The position numbers were made by a program, and so were the translations under genes. From assembly GCA_027563935.2 (NCBI GenBank), contig CM050454.1, positions 51,798,596 to 51,862,595 on the forward strand: a stretch of DNA of 64,000 nucleotides. The letters run 5' to 3'. This DNA is from Costus lasius (taxonomy: Eukaryota; Streptophyta; Magnoliopsida; Zingiberales; Costaceae). The notes beneath the pieces are model-generated. The model saw only the letters and a list, made by a program, of their open reading frames with translations. It had not been told where the DNA came from and made no database searches. Of the stretch, positions 22,658-35,948 are shown one piece after another; position 1 is the first letter of the stretch; each line of letters begins with the position of its first letter.

Positions 22658-24335
22658 TGTTGGGGTATGCCCTTAAGGCTAATGTTTGAGGCCTAAGGAT
22701 TGTATCAGTATCATGTAATAAACTCTTGTGTTTATAAAGGCATGGTTGTTATTCAGTTTGTTACCTTGTCTGCTGTAATAAGTGTACTTCTGAATAATGT
22801 CTCAATGCTGTTCAGCTGGGCTGACATGCTATTATGTCCTTAGTCGATGTATCTTGGTGAACATGAGACAGCCTTGATATGGTTAAGACTAATATGTGTT
22901 CTAATCTTATAGGATGCTTCGAGCATGGAATAAGATGTAGACTCATGGGTACATTGGATGTACCGGACAGACCCTACTAGGATATTCAGTTGCTTGTCAC
23001 AATGTGAATAATCCTTGATTGTAACAAGTGGCACATTTCCTCTGACTTGAGATCACTTGTGTTTTCTAAATGATGATTGTCATTGTTTTGAGGTAGTTCA
23101 ATATCATTTGAAACATAATGATTATAGACTATCTTGGATGGTGAGCTTGAGTCATGTTAGGGCACTAGTGATAGACATAGGATTGCCGTCTCCTTGTTTA
23201 AGGAGTGCGATGTTCTAAAGGGCCCCCTGGATGAGATGATTGAGAAAGTGTATGGCCATACCCGGGTGACTGTGATCATCTGATCTAATCATGCTCATCA
23301 TATTGGAATTACAAGCTTGACACGCTTGTCCAATAAGAACATCCAGTGGCAAAGGAAATATGTATGCTTAGTGAAGTTGATTCACGCTTGTCCTGTATTT
23401 TGGGTGTAGTCTTGGAAGACTCTTTCCTTTATATCGGGAGACAGTGATGTGTTGCTAGATACCCCTCACTGATCGTGATGACGTGAGTTATCGTTACCGA
23501 CATTTAAAGGAAACCCTCAGGGTCGCACAATTTGATGATATGGCTTACTTAAGTCAGATCGTGTGGACTGAATTGTTTAAGTTCAGTTTAAAGGGATTTG
23601 ATCTCTGATTGTAAGTGAGATCTGGTCTGATCATGTTTGATTGATTAGGGCTTGAGATCGGTAAGCTTCGATCGAGAGAATAGATGCTAGATCGGTGAGA
23701 TCAGAAGCATCAAGAGATCAACGGTTAGATCTGGAGCCTTAGGGTTTATTTGAGATCTAGACTTGATTGCTTGGCTTGATTGGTTCTTAAACAGAACCAA
23801 ATTGAACCAGCTCATGAAATGAGCGCATGGTTCAAGGCGTGGCGACATGTTCACTTGGCGTGAACATTGGGAGCGATGAGTGGTTGCTATTTTTAGTAAC
23901 CATGATCTCCACTTGGAGATGGCTCACGTTCGAATAGAGGGTTCTCTATTCTCGTCACTCAAACTCATTCCTCTTGACACTCTTTGGTGTGCGGCGACAA
24001 CTTGAAGCATAGAGGAAGATTCGGCCAAGAGAGATCGACATCTCCATCCCTTTCCTTTCGATCAAAGACATCTTGGTCGATCCTTGCTAGCACAAGGGAC
24101 GACAAGAAGCAAGCCGTCGCTCATCTTGTGTGTGACGATTTGGAGGAGACCTTCGTTGTTCTCTTGCTTCCAAGGCGCCATCTTGAAATGGCTATGGTAT
24201 GAATCGCATCTTCTCTATTCATGTTTCGAAAGTTGATCATATAATGCATGCTCTTCGACCCTTGAATCCGCTGCCTATCATGTTGCGCCACTTTAGGGTT
24301 TCGCACCCCTCATGAAAGGGGTTCCCTACATGATG
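22653..24335 (+). repeat. Solo LTR in P1 gag, TSD tgatg
   Basis: The LTR occupies 22658-24330 (1673 bp), from TGTTGGGGTATG to GGTTCCCTACA. It is flanked by tgatg at 22653-22657 and 24331-24335. A single LTR with perfect target-site copies is the usual product of recombination between the two LTRs of one element. The micro-exon ATG-GCT-ATG lies at 24188-24196, before a GTATGA donor. Confidence 0.93.
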
Positions 24336-27300
24336 CCACCGCTGCAGCGTCAGCATGAGGATATGTCTGCTATAGAAATTATAGCAAACCTCAAGATGCT
24401 ATATGCTGCACAGGCGAGGACTGAACGCTATAATTTGACCAAGCTTTTCTTTCAGAGCAAACTGGCTGAAGGGAGCCCAGTGGGAGCTCACGTGCTCAAG
24501 ATGATTGGGCACAAGGAGGCTCTGGAGAAACTGAGGCATACCATCAACCAGGAGCTTGCTGTAGACATTATTCTGCAGTCTCTCCCGCCCTCCTTCGATG
24601 CGTTCATTATTAACTTTAATATGAACAAAATCGATTGTACTCCGGCAGAGCTGCTGAATATGCTCTTGACTGCTGAGGAAACTCTGAAGGGAAAGCCTTC
24701 AACCTCTGTCTTAATGGTTCCTTCCAGGAACAAGAAGAAGGGGAAGAAGGGCAAAGCCCCAGTTAAGAACTACAACAAGGCGCTGAAACAGAAGGTTAAG
24801 CAGTCAAAGGACAAGAGGTGTTTCCACTGTGGCCAGCTGGGTCACTGGAAAAAGGACTGTAAAGCGCTCCAAGGAGACAAGAAGGGAAGCATCGCTTCTG
24901 GCTCAGGTATATTTGTGACTGAAGTCATGATATCTTCTTCTTCTATTTCATGGGTGTTGGACACTGCATGTGGAGTTCACATTTGTTCAAATGTACAGGA
25001 ACTCAAGAGAAGAAGACAGGTGGGGCATCATGAGGTGGACCTACGCGTTGGAAACGGGGCACGGGTTGCTGCTGTTGCTGTAGGGGATTATTACATCTCA
25101 TTACCATCTGGCATTGTATTAGAATTAAACAATTGTTATTTTGTACCCAGTATTACCAAAAATATTATCTCTATTCCTGCTCTTGTCAGGAAAGGGTTTT
25201 CCTTTGAATGCAAGATTTCAAAGTGTTATCTTACTCTTGATAATATTGTTTATGCTACTGGTTCAATTAACAATGGGTTATTCATGTTGGACATGGAATG
25301 TTCTATACAAACTATTGATAATAAGAAAGCCAAGTATGCTGATGACAGCACCTTGTTATGGCATAGTCGTTTAGGCCATATTAATAAGAAGCGCATTAAG
25401 CGGTTGCATGATCATGGACTGCTGGGATCATTCTCCTATGAGGAGATTGATACATGCAAAGCTTGTTTAATGGGTAAAATGACGAAGTCTCCTTTTCCTA
25501 ATATAGGTCAAAGGGCTTCAGGTTTACTTGACCTTATACACAGTGATGTATGTGGGCCATTTAGTAAACATGCCAGAGGTGGCTATCAATACTTCATTAC
25601 CTTTACTGATGATTTCAGTAGATATGGTTATGTCTATCTTATGAGACATAAGAGTGAATCTTTTGACAAGTTCAAAGAGTTCAAGAATGAAGTACAGAAT
25701 CAGCTAAGCTGAAATATCAAGGCACTTCGTTCTGATCGAGGTGGAGAATACCTGAGTCATGCGTTTACTGACTATCTGAAGGAGTGTGGGATTATCTCAC
25801 AGCTCACTCCACCAGGAACACCGCAATGGAATGGTGTGTCCGAGAGGAGAAATAGAACGTTACTTGATATGGTTCGTTCTATGATGAGTCAGGCTACTCT
25901 TCCTTACTCCTTTTGGGGATTTGCACTGGAGACAGCTGCAAAGGTACTAAACCGAGTGCCATCCAAGGCAGTTTCAAAGACGCCATATGAGTTGTGGTAT
26001 GGGAAACAGCCGAGCTTGAGATTTATCAGGATCTGGGGCTGCGAGGCTTATGTCAAAAAGCTCGCCTCTGGGAAACTAGAGAGCAGATCTGAGAAATGCA
26101 TCTTTGTCGGTTACCCTAAGGAAACTAAGGGTTATTATTTCTACGATCCCAAAGAGAACAAGGTATTTGTTGCTCGGACGGCCATTTTTCTTGAGAAGGA
26201 GTTTCTTCTGCAAGAGGCCAGTGGGAGAGAAATAAAGCTGGATGAGAATCCAGAGGAAGGACAAAGTAGTCAAGCACAGTTGGATGAGCCTGAGCCGGTA
26301 GATCAGGTTACTGAACAACCTGTGGCTCAGATACCACGGGAACCGCGAAGATCGGGAAGGATCCGTCGACAGCCTGAGCGCTATGACGGAGTCTACATCA
26401 TTGATAATGATGAACCCCTCACTTATGCGGATGTGGTCAGTGGACCGGAGTCAGCTAGATGGCTTGAAGCTATGCGAGCCGAGATGGACTCCATGTCAGA
26501 TAACCAAGTCTGGGATTTGGTTGATCCGCCTCCGGGAGTAATCCCTATAGGCTGTAAATGGATCTTCAAGAAGAAGATTGACATGGATGGTAACGTAGTT
26601 ACCTATAAAGGCAGGCTAGTAGCGAAAGGTTTCAAACAAATCTACGGGATAGATTATGATGAAACTTTCTCTCCTGTAGCCATGTTCAAGTCTATTCGGA
26701 TTCTTTTCGCAATAGCTGCATATTATGATTATGAGATCTGGCAAATGGATGTGAAGACGGCTTTCCTTAATGGAAATCTGGATGAGGATGTGTATATGAC
26801 ACAACCTGAAGGTTTCACAAATCCATCAGATCGTCATAAAATATGCAAGTTAAAGAAGTCTATTTATGGACTAAAACAAGCATCTAGAAGCTGGAATATT
26901 CGTTTTGATGAATCAATCAGTGAGTTTGGTTTCATCAAGAACGAAGATGACCCGTGTGTATATAAGAGGTTTAGTGGGAGCGTGATTACTTTCCTAGTCC
27001 TCTACGTCGATGATATCTTAATCATTGGAAACGATATTCCTGAACTGCATGCTGTTAAAGCATGGTTAGGAAAATGTTTCCAGATGAAAGATCTAGGAGA
27101 AGCAGCCTATGTACTAGGTGTGAAGATCTACAGGGATAGATCTAAGAGGCTTCTCGGGCTGTGCCAGAGTACTTACATCGATAAAGTCCTGGAAAGATTT
27201 CATTTAGAGAATTCTAAAAGAGGATATCTTCCAGTCAGACATGGTCTGAATCTTTCAAAGAGTCAGTATCCGCAAACACAGACTGAGAAAGAGGAAATGG

Positions 27301-27986
27301 ACAATACGCCTTATGCTTCGGCTATTGGGTCCATTATGTATGCGATGTTGTGTACTCGCCCAGACGTCGCTTACGGGTTAAGCGTGACCTGTCGATTCCA
27401 AAGTAATCCAGGTCAGGCGCACTGGATTGCAGTCAAGAACATTTTAAAATATCTGCGGAGGACCAAAGATATGTTCTTGATATATGGTGGTCAGGAAGAA
27501 CTCAGTATTGAAGGATATACTGACGCTTCGTTCCAGTCTGACCAGGATGATTTCCGATCGCAATCAGGCTATGTCTTTAGCTTGAATGGAGGAGCAGTGG
27601 TGTGGAAAAGTTTCAAACAGTCAACTGTTGCTGATTCCACAACAGAAGCAGAGTATGTTGCAGCCTCGGAAGCATCCAAGGAGGCAGTGTGGATTCGTAA
27701 GTTAATAAAGGAACTTGGTGTCATTCCTTCGAGTGCAGATCCTTTGGTTATCTTCTGTGATAACACTGGAGCAATCGCACAAGCAAAGGAACCACGGTCG
27801 CACCAGAAGTCCAAGCACATACAGAGACGTTTTCACTTGATCCGGGAGATCATTGATCGTGGCGAGATCAAAATATGCAAGGTTCATACAGACGACAATC
27901 TAGCTGACCCGCTTACCAAGCCTCTGGCGCAGCAGAAGCATGAGAAGCACTGTAATAATATGGGTTTGAGATTTCTCAACCATTAG
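24336..27986 (+). pseudogene. P1 Gag-Pol after the solo LTR, one premature stop
   Basis: Gag continues with the UBN2-type core and the knuckle CFHCGQLGHWKKDC. Protease (WVLDTACGVHICSN), integrase zinc-binding region and core, reverse transcriptase (YVDD near 27009) and RNase H (DAS, EAEY, FCDN) follow to the stop at 27986. The only break I see is TGA at 25710-25712, where sister copies have CGA (Arg), between the second and third integrase acidic regions. Reading continues in the same frame after it. The frame visible at 24312 starts inside the solo LTR and is chimeric. Confidence 0.94.
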
Positions 27987-28006
27987 ATTAAGTGCAAGTG
28001 GGAGAT

Positions 28007-29704
28007 TGTTGGGGTATGCCCTTAAGGCTAATGTTTGAGGCCTTGGGATTGTAACAGTATCATGTATAAACTGTGATGTTTATAAAAGGCAATGGTTGTT
28101 ATTCAGTATGTTACATTGTCTGCTGCAATAAGTATACTTCTGAATAATGTCTCGATGCTGTTCAGCTAGGCTGACATGCAGTGAAGTCCTTAGTCGAGAT
28201 ATCTTGGTGAACATGAGACAGCCTTGATATGATTGAGACTAATATGTGTTCTAATCTTATAGGATGCTTCGAGCATGGAATAAGATGTAGACTCATGGGT
28301 ACATTGGATGTACTGGACAGACCCTACTAGGATATTCAATTGCTTGTCACAATGTGAATATTCCTTGTTTGCACCAAGTGGCACATGTCCTCTGACTTGA
28401 GATCACTTGTGTTTCTAAATGATGATTGTCATTGTTTTGAGGTAGTTCAATATCATTTAAAACATAATGGTTATAGACTATCTTGGATAATGATCATGAG
28501 TCAGGTTAGGACACTAGTGATAGATATAGGATTGCCGTCTCCTTGTTTAAGGAGTGTGATGTTCTAAAGGGGCCCCCCCGAATGAGATGATTGAGAAAGT
28601 GTATGGCCATACCCAGGTGACTATGTTCACCTGATCTAATCATGCTCATCATATTGGAGTTACAAGCTTGACCCGCTTGTCCAATAAGAACATCCAGTGG
28701 CAAAGGATACATGCATGCCTTGTGAGGTTGATTCACACTTGTGCTGTGGTTTGGGCGTAGTCTTGGAAGACTCTTTCCTTTATATCGGGAGACAGTGATG
28801 TGTTGCTAGATACCCCTCACTGGTCGTGACAACGTAAGTTATCGTTACCGACATTTAAAGGAAACCCTCAGGGTCACACAATTTGGTGATATGGCTCACT
28901 TATGTCAGATCGTGTGGACTGAATTGTTTTGGTTCAGTTTAAAGGAGTTTAGACTCTGATTGGAAGTGAGATCTGGTCTGATCATATTTGATTGATTAGG
29001 GCATGAGATCGGTAAGCTTCGATCGAGAGATCTGATGCTTGATCGATGAGATCAAGTGCATCAAATGATGTGTGGTTAGATCTTGAACCCTTTTGGTTTA
29101 ATGAGATCTAGACCATGTCTTGGTTTGAACTTGGTTTGATTTGGTTGTTGAACCAAAGTCAAATTGAACCGGTTCACTTATGTGAACGCATGGTTCGTTT
29201 TGATGGGCGTTTTGATTAGTTCACTATGCGTGAACATGTGAAGATTTAAGACTTACCATATTTGGAAGTCTCAACGCCAAAACGCCTCAAGCCATGAAAA
29301 CGCCTCAATGCTTCAATGCTTTTGGCGTTGCCCTCTCTTGAGTGTGGTTGGTCTCGACGATAGGTAGAGAAGAAAAAGCATTCGGCTATCCAAGAATACA
29401 TCGATCTCCTTCACACGGTTAGGAGACTTGGCGTTCCTTGCTAGCACAAGGAGTAACAAGAAGGGGCTATCTCTCATCCAGTGTGTGTCTTCTTTGGAGG
29501 AGAGCTTGTTTGCCCTCTTGCTTTCAAGCCGCATCCAATCTAATGGCTATGGTATGAGTTGATTCTTTGCAATCCTCGTTTACAAGTTAATCATGTGTCA
29601 TGCTAACCGATCTTGAAGCCCTAGCTTCCGCTATGAGCATATATATATATAAGCATATATGTGCCTAATTAGGGTTTGCGCTCCCCCTTGAAGGGGACCC
29701 AACA
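28007..29704 (+). repeat. 3' LTR of P1
   Basis: Starts TGTTGGGGTATG right after the purine tract GTGGGAGAT and ends GGACCCAACA (1698 bp). It carries ATG-GCT-ATG (29543-29551) before a GTATGA donor. An (AT)n run at 29638-29651 is private to this copy. The next five bases are caatc; the left target copy is lost. Confidence 0.93.
28078..28088 (+). promoter_or_regulatory. Candidate TATA box in the LTR (alternative at 28779)
   Basis: TTTATAAAAGG at about 75 bp into the LTR is conserved, with small changes, in all copies. A second TATA-like word, TTTATATC, lies at 28779-28786. I cannot tell which drives transcription. Confidence 0.35.
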
Positions 29705-29934
29705 CAATCATATCAAGGCTGTCTCATGTTCACCAAGATATCTCGACTAAGGACATTACAGCATGTCAGCCCAGCTGAACAGCATTGAGACATTATTCAG
29801 AAGCACACTTATTGCAGCAGACAATGTAACATACTGAATAACAACCATTGCCTTTATAAACATAAGAGTTTATATACATGATACTGATAGAATCCCAAGG
29901 CCTCAAACATTAGCCTTAAGGGCATACCCCAACA
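29705..29934 (-). repeat. LTR scrap MX, outer 230 bp
   Basis: This is the start of a minus-strand LTR (TGTTGGGGTATG at 29934) cut by the end of P1. Its terminus abuts M2 gag exactly, with atgtc following. Over its length it resembles the M7 LTR more than the M1 or M2 LTRs, so it probably belongs to another element that had inserted into M2 gag. The M2 3' LTR is the alternative. Confidence 0.7.
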
Positions 29935-30360
29935 ATGTCCACAACAAGTTCCTGATTGATGGTGTGTCCCAGTTTCTCTAGAGCCTCCTTGTACCCAATC
30001 ATCTTGAGTACGTGAGCTCCCACTGGACTCCCTTCAGTTAGTTTGCTATGAAAGAAAAGTTTTTTCAAGTTATAGCGTTCAGTCCTTGCCTGTGCAGCAT
30101 ACAACATCTTGAGATTTGCTATAATATCAATAGCAGACAAATCCTCATGCTGACGCTGTAGCTCGGGCGTCATTGACGCAAGCATAAGGCAAGCGACATC
30201 AGTACTATCACTGACATGCTTCTCATAAGCATCCCGAACCGCTCTTGTGGCGTTCGCAGCGGGTTGAGCCGGTATTGCCGACTCAAGGACATACAGCTTC
30301 CTCTCAGCTTTAAGAACAATCTTAAGATGTCTGTACCAGTCTGAGAAGTTTGGCCCAGCA
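29935..30360 (-). pseudogene. M2 Gag, middle part
   Basis: The frame covers Gag from PNFSDWYRHLK to the segment before the LQSLPPSF motif (INQELVVDI), where the MX LTR begins. It is open throughout and shows more amino-acid changes than the other copies (for example PPLQ to PELQ), so M2 is a diverged subfamily. The N-terminal part lies at 39452-39518 beyond M3. Confidence 0.88.
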
Positions 30361-32041
30361 TGAAAGTCCCCTTAATCTAGGGGGCCGAAACCCTAAGGGA
30401 GGCGCATATAAAAATTCGCATGGGAAGCTAGGGTTTCAAGAGATCTTAATATATCATATGATCAACTTTCGAATGCTACTATAGAAGAGAAAGATCCATA
30501 CCATCGCCATCTCTTGGATGGTGTCTTGGAAGCAGAGAGCGAGAGGATCTCCTCCAAAGGATGCGCACACAAGATGAAGAAGCCGCCTACTCTCTTGGTG
30601 CTCCTTGTGCTAGCAAGGTTCCAAGAGGTGCTTGTCGTATGGAAGGAAAGAGATGTTTTTTTTTCTTGGCCGAATCCTCTCCTAGAGACTTGAAGTCGTC
30701 ACCACACAAGAGTGTGTCGAGAGAGAAGGGCGAGAGGCGAGAATAGAGCTTCCCTTTTGCGTGAACGTGAGGCGTGGTCACGTTTAGAGAAGTGCTATCT
30801 AAAAATAGCAAAGTCTCCAATTCATGCGACCATGAATTTTCCTTAACGCTATTAGCTCTCCCCTTTGAACCATGCGCTCATATGATGAGCCAGTTCAATT
30901 TGGTTTAGTTTAATAACCAAATAAACCAAGCAATCAGTCCAGACCACAATAAACCCTAAGGCTCTTGATCTGACCATCGATCTCTTGATGCTGCTGATCT
31001 CATTGATCTAGCATCCATTCTCTCAATCGAAGCTTACCGATCTCAAGCCCTAATCAATCAAACATGATCAGACCAGATCTCACTTACAATCAGAGATTAA
31101 ATCCCTTTAAACTGAACCTGAACAATTCAGTCCACACGATCTGACTTAAGTAAGCCATATCATCAAATTGTGCGACCCTGAGGGTTTCCTTTAAATGTCG
31201 GTAACGATAACTCACGTTATCACGATCAGTGAGGGGTATCTAGCAACACATCACTGTCTCCCGATATAAAGAAAAGAGTCTTCCAAGACTACACCCAAAC
31301 CACAGCACAAGTGTGAATCCAACTCACAAGGCATGCATGTTTCCTTTGCCACTGGATGTTCTTATTGGACAAGCGTGTCAAGCTTGTAACTCCAATATGA
31401 TGAGCATGATTAGATCAGATGAACATAGTCACCTGGGTATGGCCATACTCTTTTCTCAATCATCTCACCCAGGGGGCCCTTTAGAACATTACACTCCTTA
31501 AACAAGGAGACGGCAATCCTTTGTCTATCACTAGTGCCACTAACCTGACTCAAGCTCACCATCCAAGATAGTCTATAATCATTATGTTTCAAATGATATT
31601 GAACTACCTCAAAACAATGACAATCATCATTCAGAAACACAAGTGATCTCAAGTCAGAGGAAATGTGCCACTTGTCGCATTCAAGGATTATTCACATTGT
31701 GACAAGCAATTGAATAACCTAGTAGGGTCTGTCCAGTACATCCAATGTACCTATGAGTCTACATCTTATTCCATGCTCGAAGCATCCTATAAGATTAGAA
31801 CACATATTAGTCTCAATCATATCAAGGCTGTCTCATGTTCACCAAGATATCTCGACTAAGGACTTTATAGCATGTCAGCCCAGCTGAACAGCTTTGAGAC
31901 ATTATTCAGAAGTACACTTATTGCAGCAGACAATGTAACAACCTGAATAACAACCATTGCCTTTATAAACAAAAGAGTTTATACATGATACTGTTACAAT
32001 CCCAAGGCCTCAAACATTAGCCTTAAGGGCATACCCCAACA
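30361..32041 (-). repeat. 3' LTR of M3
   Basis: Length 1681 bp, from TGTTGGGGTATG at 32041 to GGGGACTTTCA at 30361 on the minus strand. It pairs with 37772-39451. Confidence 0.95.
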
Positions 32042-32061
32042 ATCTCCCACTTGCACTTAAT

Positions 32062-35000
32062 CTAATGGTTGAGAAATCTCAAACCCATATTATTACAGTG
32101 CTTCTCATGCTTCTGCTGCGCCAGAGGCTTAGTAAGCGGGTCAGCCAGATTGTCATCTGTATGTACCTTGCAGACTTTGATCTCGCCACGATCAATGATC
32201 TCCCTGATCAAAGGAAATCGTCTCTGTATGTGCTTGGACTTCTGGTGCGACCGTGGTTCCTTTGCTTGTGCGATTGCTCCAGTGTTATCACAGAAGATAA
32301 CCAAAGGATCTGCACTCGAAGGAACAACACCAAGTTCTCTCACGAACTTACGAATCCACACTGCCTCCTTGGATGCTTCCGAGGCTGCAACATACTCGGC
32401 TTCTGTTGTGGAATCAGCAACAGTTGACTGTTTGAAGCTCTTCCACACCACTGCTCCTCCATTCAAGCTAAAAACATAGCCTGATTGCGATCGGAAATCA
32501 TCCTGGTCAGACTGGAACGAAGCGTCAGTATATCCTTCAATACTGAGTTCTTCCTGACCACCATATATCAAGAACATATCTTTGGTCCTCCGTAGATATT
32601 TTAAAATGTTCTTGACTGCAATCCAGTGCGCCTGACCTGGATTACTTTGGAACCGACTGGTCACGCTTAACCCGTAAGCGACGTCTGGGCGAGTACACAA
32701 CATCGCATACATAATGGACCCAATAGCCGAAGCATAAGGTGTATTGTCCATTTCATCTTTCTCAGTCTGTGTTTGTGGACACTGACTCTTCGAAAGATTC
32801 AGACCATGTCTGACTAGAAGATATCCTCTTTTAGAATTCTCTAAATGAAATCTCTCCAGGACTTTATCGATGTAAGTACTCTGGCACAGCCCGAGAAGCC
32901 TCTTAGATCTATCCCTGTAGATCTTCACACCTAACACATAGGCTGCTTCTCCTAGATCTTTCATCTGGAAACATTTCCTTAACCATGCTTTAACGGCATG
33001 CATTTCAGGAATATCGTTTCCAATGATCAAGATATCATCGACGTAGAGGACTAGGAAAGTAATCACGCTCCCACTAAACCTCTTATATACACACGGGTCA
33101 TCCTCGTTCTTGATGAAACCAAACTCACTGATTGCTTCATCAAAACGAATATTCCAGCTTCTAGATGCTTGTTTAAGTCCATAAATAGACTTCTTTAACT
33201 TGCATATTTTATGACGATCTGATGGATTAGTGAAACCTTCTGGTTGTGTCATATACACATCCTCATCCAGATTTCCATTAAGGAAAGCTGTCTTCACATC
33301 CATTTGCCAAATCTCATAATCATAATATGCTGCTATCGCGAAAAGAATCCGAATAGACTTAAACATAGCTACAGGTGAGAAAGTTTCATCATAATCTATC
33401 CCGTAGATTTGTTTGAAACCTTTCGCAACTAGCCTGCCTTTATAGGTAACCACGTTACCATCCATGTCAATCTTCTTCTTGAAGATCCATTTACAGCCTA
33501 TAGGGATAACTCCCGGAGGCGGATCAACCAAATCCCAGACTTGGTTATCTAACATGGAGTCCATCTCGGCGCGCATAGCTTCAAGCCATCTCGCTGACTC
33601 CGGTCCACTGACCGCATCCGCATAAGTGAGGGGTTCATCATTATCAATGATGTAGACTCCGTCATAGCGCTCAGGCTGTCGACGGATCCTTCCCGATCTT
33701 CGCGGTTCCCGTGATATCTGAGCCTCAGGTTGTTCAATAACCTGATCAACTGGCTCAGGCTCATCCAACTGTGCTTGACTACTTTGTCCTTCCTCTGGAT
33801 TCTCATCCAACTTTATTTCTCTCCCACTGGCCTCTTGCAGAAGAAACTCCTTCTCAAGAAATATGGCCGTCCGAGCAACAAATACCTTGTTCTCTTTGGG
33901 ATCGTAGAAATAATAACCCTTAGTTTCCTTAGGGTAACCGACAAAGATACATTTGTCAGATCTGCTCTCTAGTTTCCCAGAGGCGAGCTTTTTTGACATA
34001 AGCCTCGCAACCCCAGATCCTGATAAATGTCAAGCTCGGCTGTTTCCCATACCATAACTCATATGGAGTCTTAGAAACTGCCTTGGATGGCACTCGGTTT
34101 AGTACCTTTGCAGCTGTCTCCAGTGCAAATCCCCAAAAGGAATATGGAAGAGTAGCCTGACTCATCATAGAACGAACCATATCAAGTAACGTTCTATTTC
34201 TCCTCTCGGACACACCATTCCATTGCGGTGTTCCTGGCGGAGTGAGCTGTGAGATAATCCCACACTCCTTCAGATAGTCAGTAAACGCATGACTCAAGTA
34301 TTCTCCACCTCGATCAGAACGAAGTGCCTTGATATTTCGGCCTAGCTGATTCTGTACTTCATTCTTGAACTCTTTGAACTTGTCAAAAGATTCACTCTTA
34401 TGTCTCATCAAATAGACATACCCATACCTACTGAAATCATCAGTAAATGTAATGAAGTACTGATAGCCACCTCTGGCATGTTTACTAAATGGCCCACACA
34501 CATCACTGTGTATAAGGTCAAGTAAACCTGAAGCCCTTTGACCTTTGTTAGAAAAAGGTGACTTCGTCATTTTACCCATTAAACAAGCCTTGCATGTATC
34601 AATCTCCTCATAGGAGAATGATCCCAGCAGTCCATAATCATGCAACCGCTTAATGCGTTTCTTGTTAATATGGCCTAAACGACTATGCCATAGCAAGGTG
34701 CTGTCATCAGCATACTTGGCTTTCTTAATATCAATATTTTGTATAGAACATTCCATGTCCAACATGAATAACCCATTGTTTATTGAACCAGTTGCATAAA
34801 CAATATTATCAAAAGATAAAATACACTTTGAAATATTGCATTCAAAGGAAAAACCCTTCCTGACAAGAGCAGGAATGGAGATAATATTCTTAGTAATGCT
34901 GGGAACAAAGTAACAATTGTTTAGTTCCAATACAAGCCCAGATGGCAAAGAGATGAAATAGTCTCCTACAGCAACAGCAGCAACCCGTGCCCCGTTTCCA

Positions 35001-35948
35001 ACTCGTAGGTCCACCTCATGCTGTCCCACCTGTCTTCTTCTCTTGAGTTCCTGTACATTTGAACAAATGTGAACTCCACATGCAGTGTCCAACACCCATG
35101 AAATAGAAGAAGATGAAACCATGACTTCCGTCACGTAAATACCTGAGCCAGAAGCGATGCTTCCCCTCTTATCTCCTTGGAGCGCTTTACAGTCCTTTTT
35201 CCAGTGACCCAACTGGCCACAGTGGAAACATCTGTATTCCTTTGACCGCTTGACTTTTTGCTTCAGAGCCTTGCTGTAACTCTTGATAGGGGTCTTGCCC
35301 TTCTTCCCCTTCTTCTTGTTCCTTGAAGGAACCATTAAGACAGAGGTTGAAGGCTTTCCCTTCAGAGTCTCCTCAGTAGTCAAGAGCATATTCAGCAGCT
35401 CTGCCGGAGTACAATCGATTTTGTTCATATTAAAGTTAATGATGAACGCATCGAAAGAGGGCGGGAGAGACTGCAGAATAATGTCTACAGCAAGCTCCTG
35501 GTTGATGGTATGCCCCAGTTTCTCTAGAGCCTCCTTGTGCCCAATCATCTTGAGCACGTGAGCTCCCACTGGGCTCCCTTCAGCCAGTTTGCTCTGAAAG
35601 AACAGCTTTGTCAGATTATAGCGTTCTGTCCTCGCCTGTGCAGCATACAGCATTTTGAGGTTTGCTATCATGTCTATAGCAGACATATCCTCATGCTGAC
35701 GCTGCAAGCGGTGGCGTCATAGACGCTAGCATCAGGCAAGCGACATCAATGCTATCATTGACGTGCTTTTCATAAGCTTCCCGAACCGCCCTTGCGGCGT
35801 TCGGAGCGGGCTGAGGCGGTATAGCCGTCTCGAGGACATACAGTTTCCTCTCTGCCTTAAGAACAATCTTAAGGTGTCCGAACCAGTCTGAGAAGTTTGG
35901 CCCAGCAAACTTCTCCCTTTCCAGTAGGGATCGCACATTGAAGCTCAT
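32062..35948 (-). pseudogene. M3 Gag-Pol polyprotein with two frameshifts
   Basis: Gag starts at 35948. An extra A at 35706-35707 (gctgcaagcg against gctgcagcg in sisters) shifts the frame inside Gag. An extra T in a six-T run at 33989-33994 (sisters have five) shifts it again after the integrase core, at VKKL. Between and after these the frames are fully open (33956-35707 and 32062-33999). Protease DTACG, integrase HHCC and DDE, YVDD and a full RNase H with the KHIQRRFPL segment are all present. Confidence 0.95.

Larger units (their letters stand above)
18689..29704 (+). mobile_element. Ty1/copia element P1, plus strand, 5' LTR lost
   Basis: P1 begins within its leader, a few bases after where the primer-binding site should be, and has no 5' LTR or primer-binding site. 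It then has a leader, gag-pol and a complete 3' LTR (28007-29704). Two later elements sit in it: a deletion derivative at 19426-21376 and a solo LTR at 22658-24330. It is the only family member here on the plus strand. Confidence 0.88.

Noticed and set aside
24312..24335. An apparent gag-pol start at 24312
   Set aside because: The ATG lies in the end of the solo LTR. The true Gag start is at 22424, and the chimeric frame is an accident of the insertion.
10165..29934. Joining the M1 5' LTR (17585-18688) and the LTR scrap at 29705-29934 into one LTR split by P1
   Set aside because: The outer piece differs clearly from the M1 3' LTR, hundreds of bases are missing between the parts, and the flanking bases (ggaaa and atgtc) do not match.
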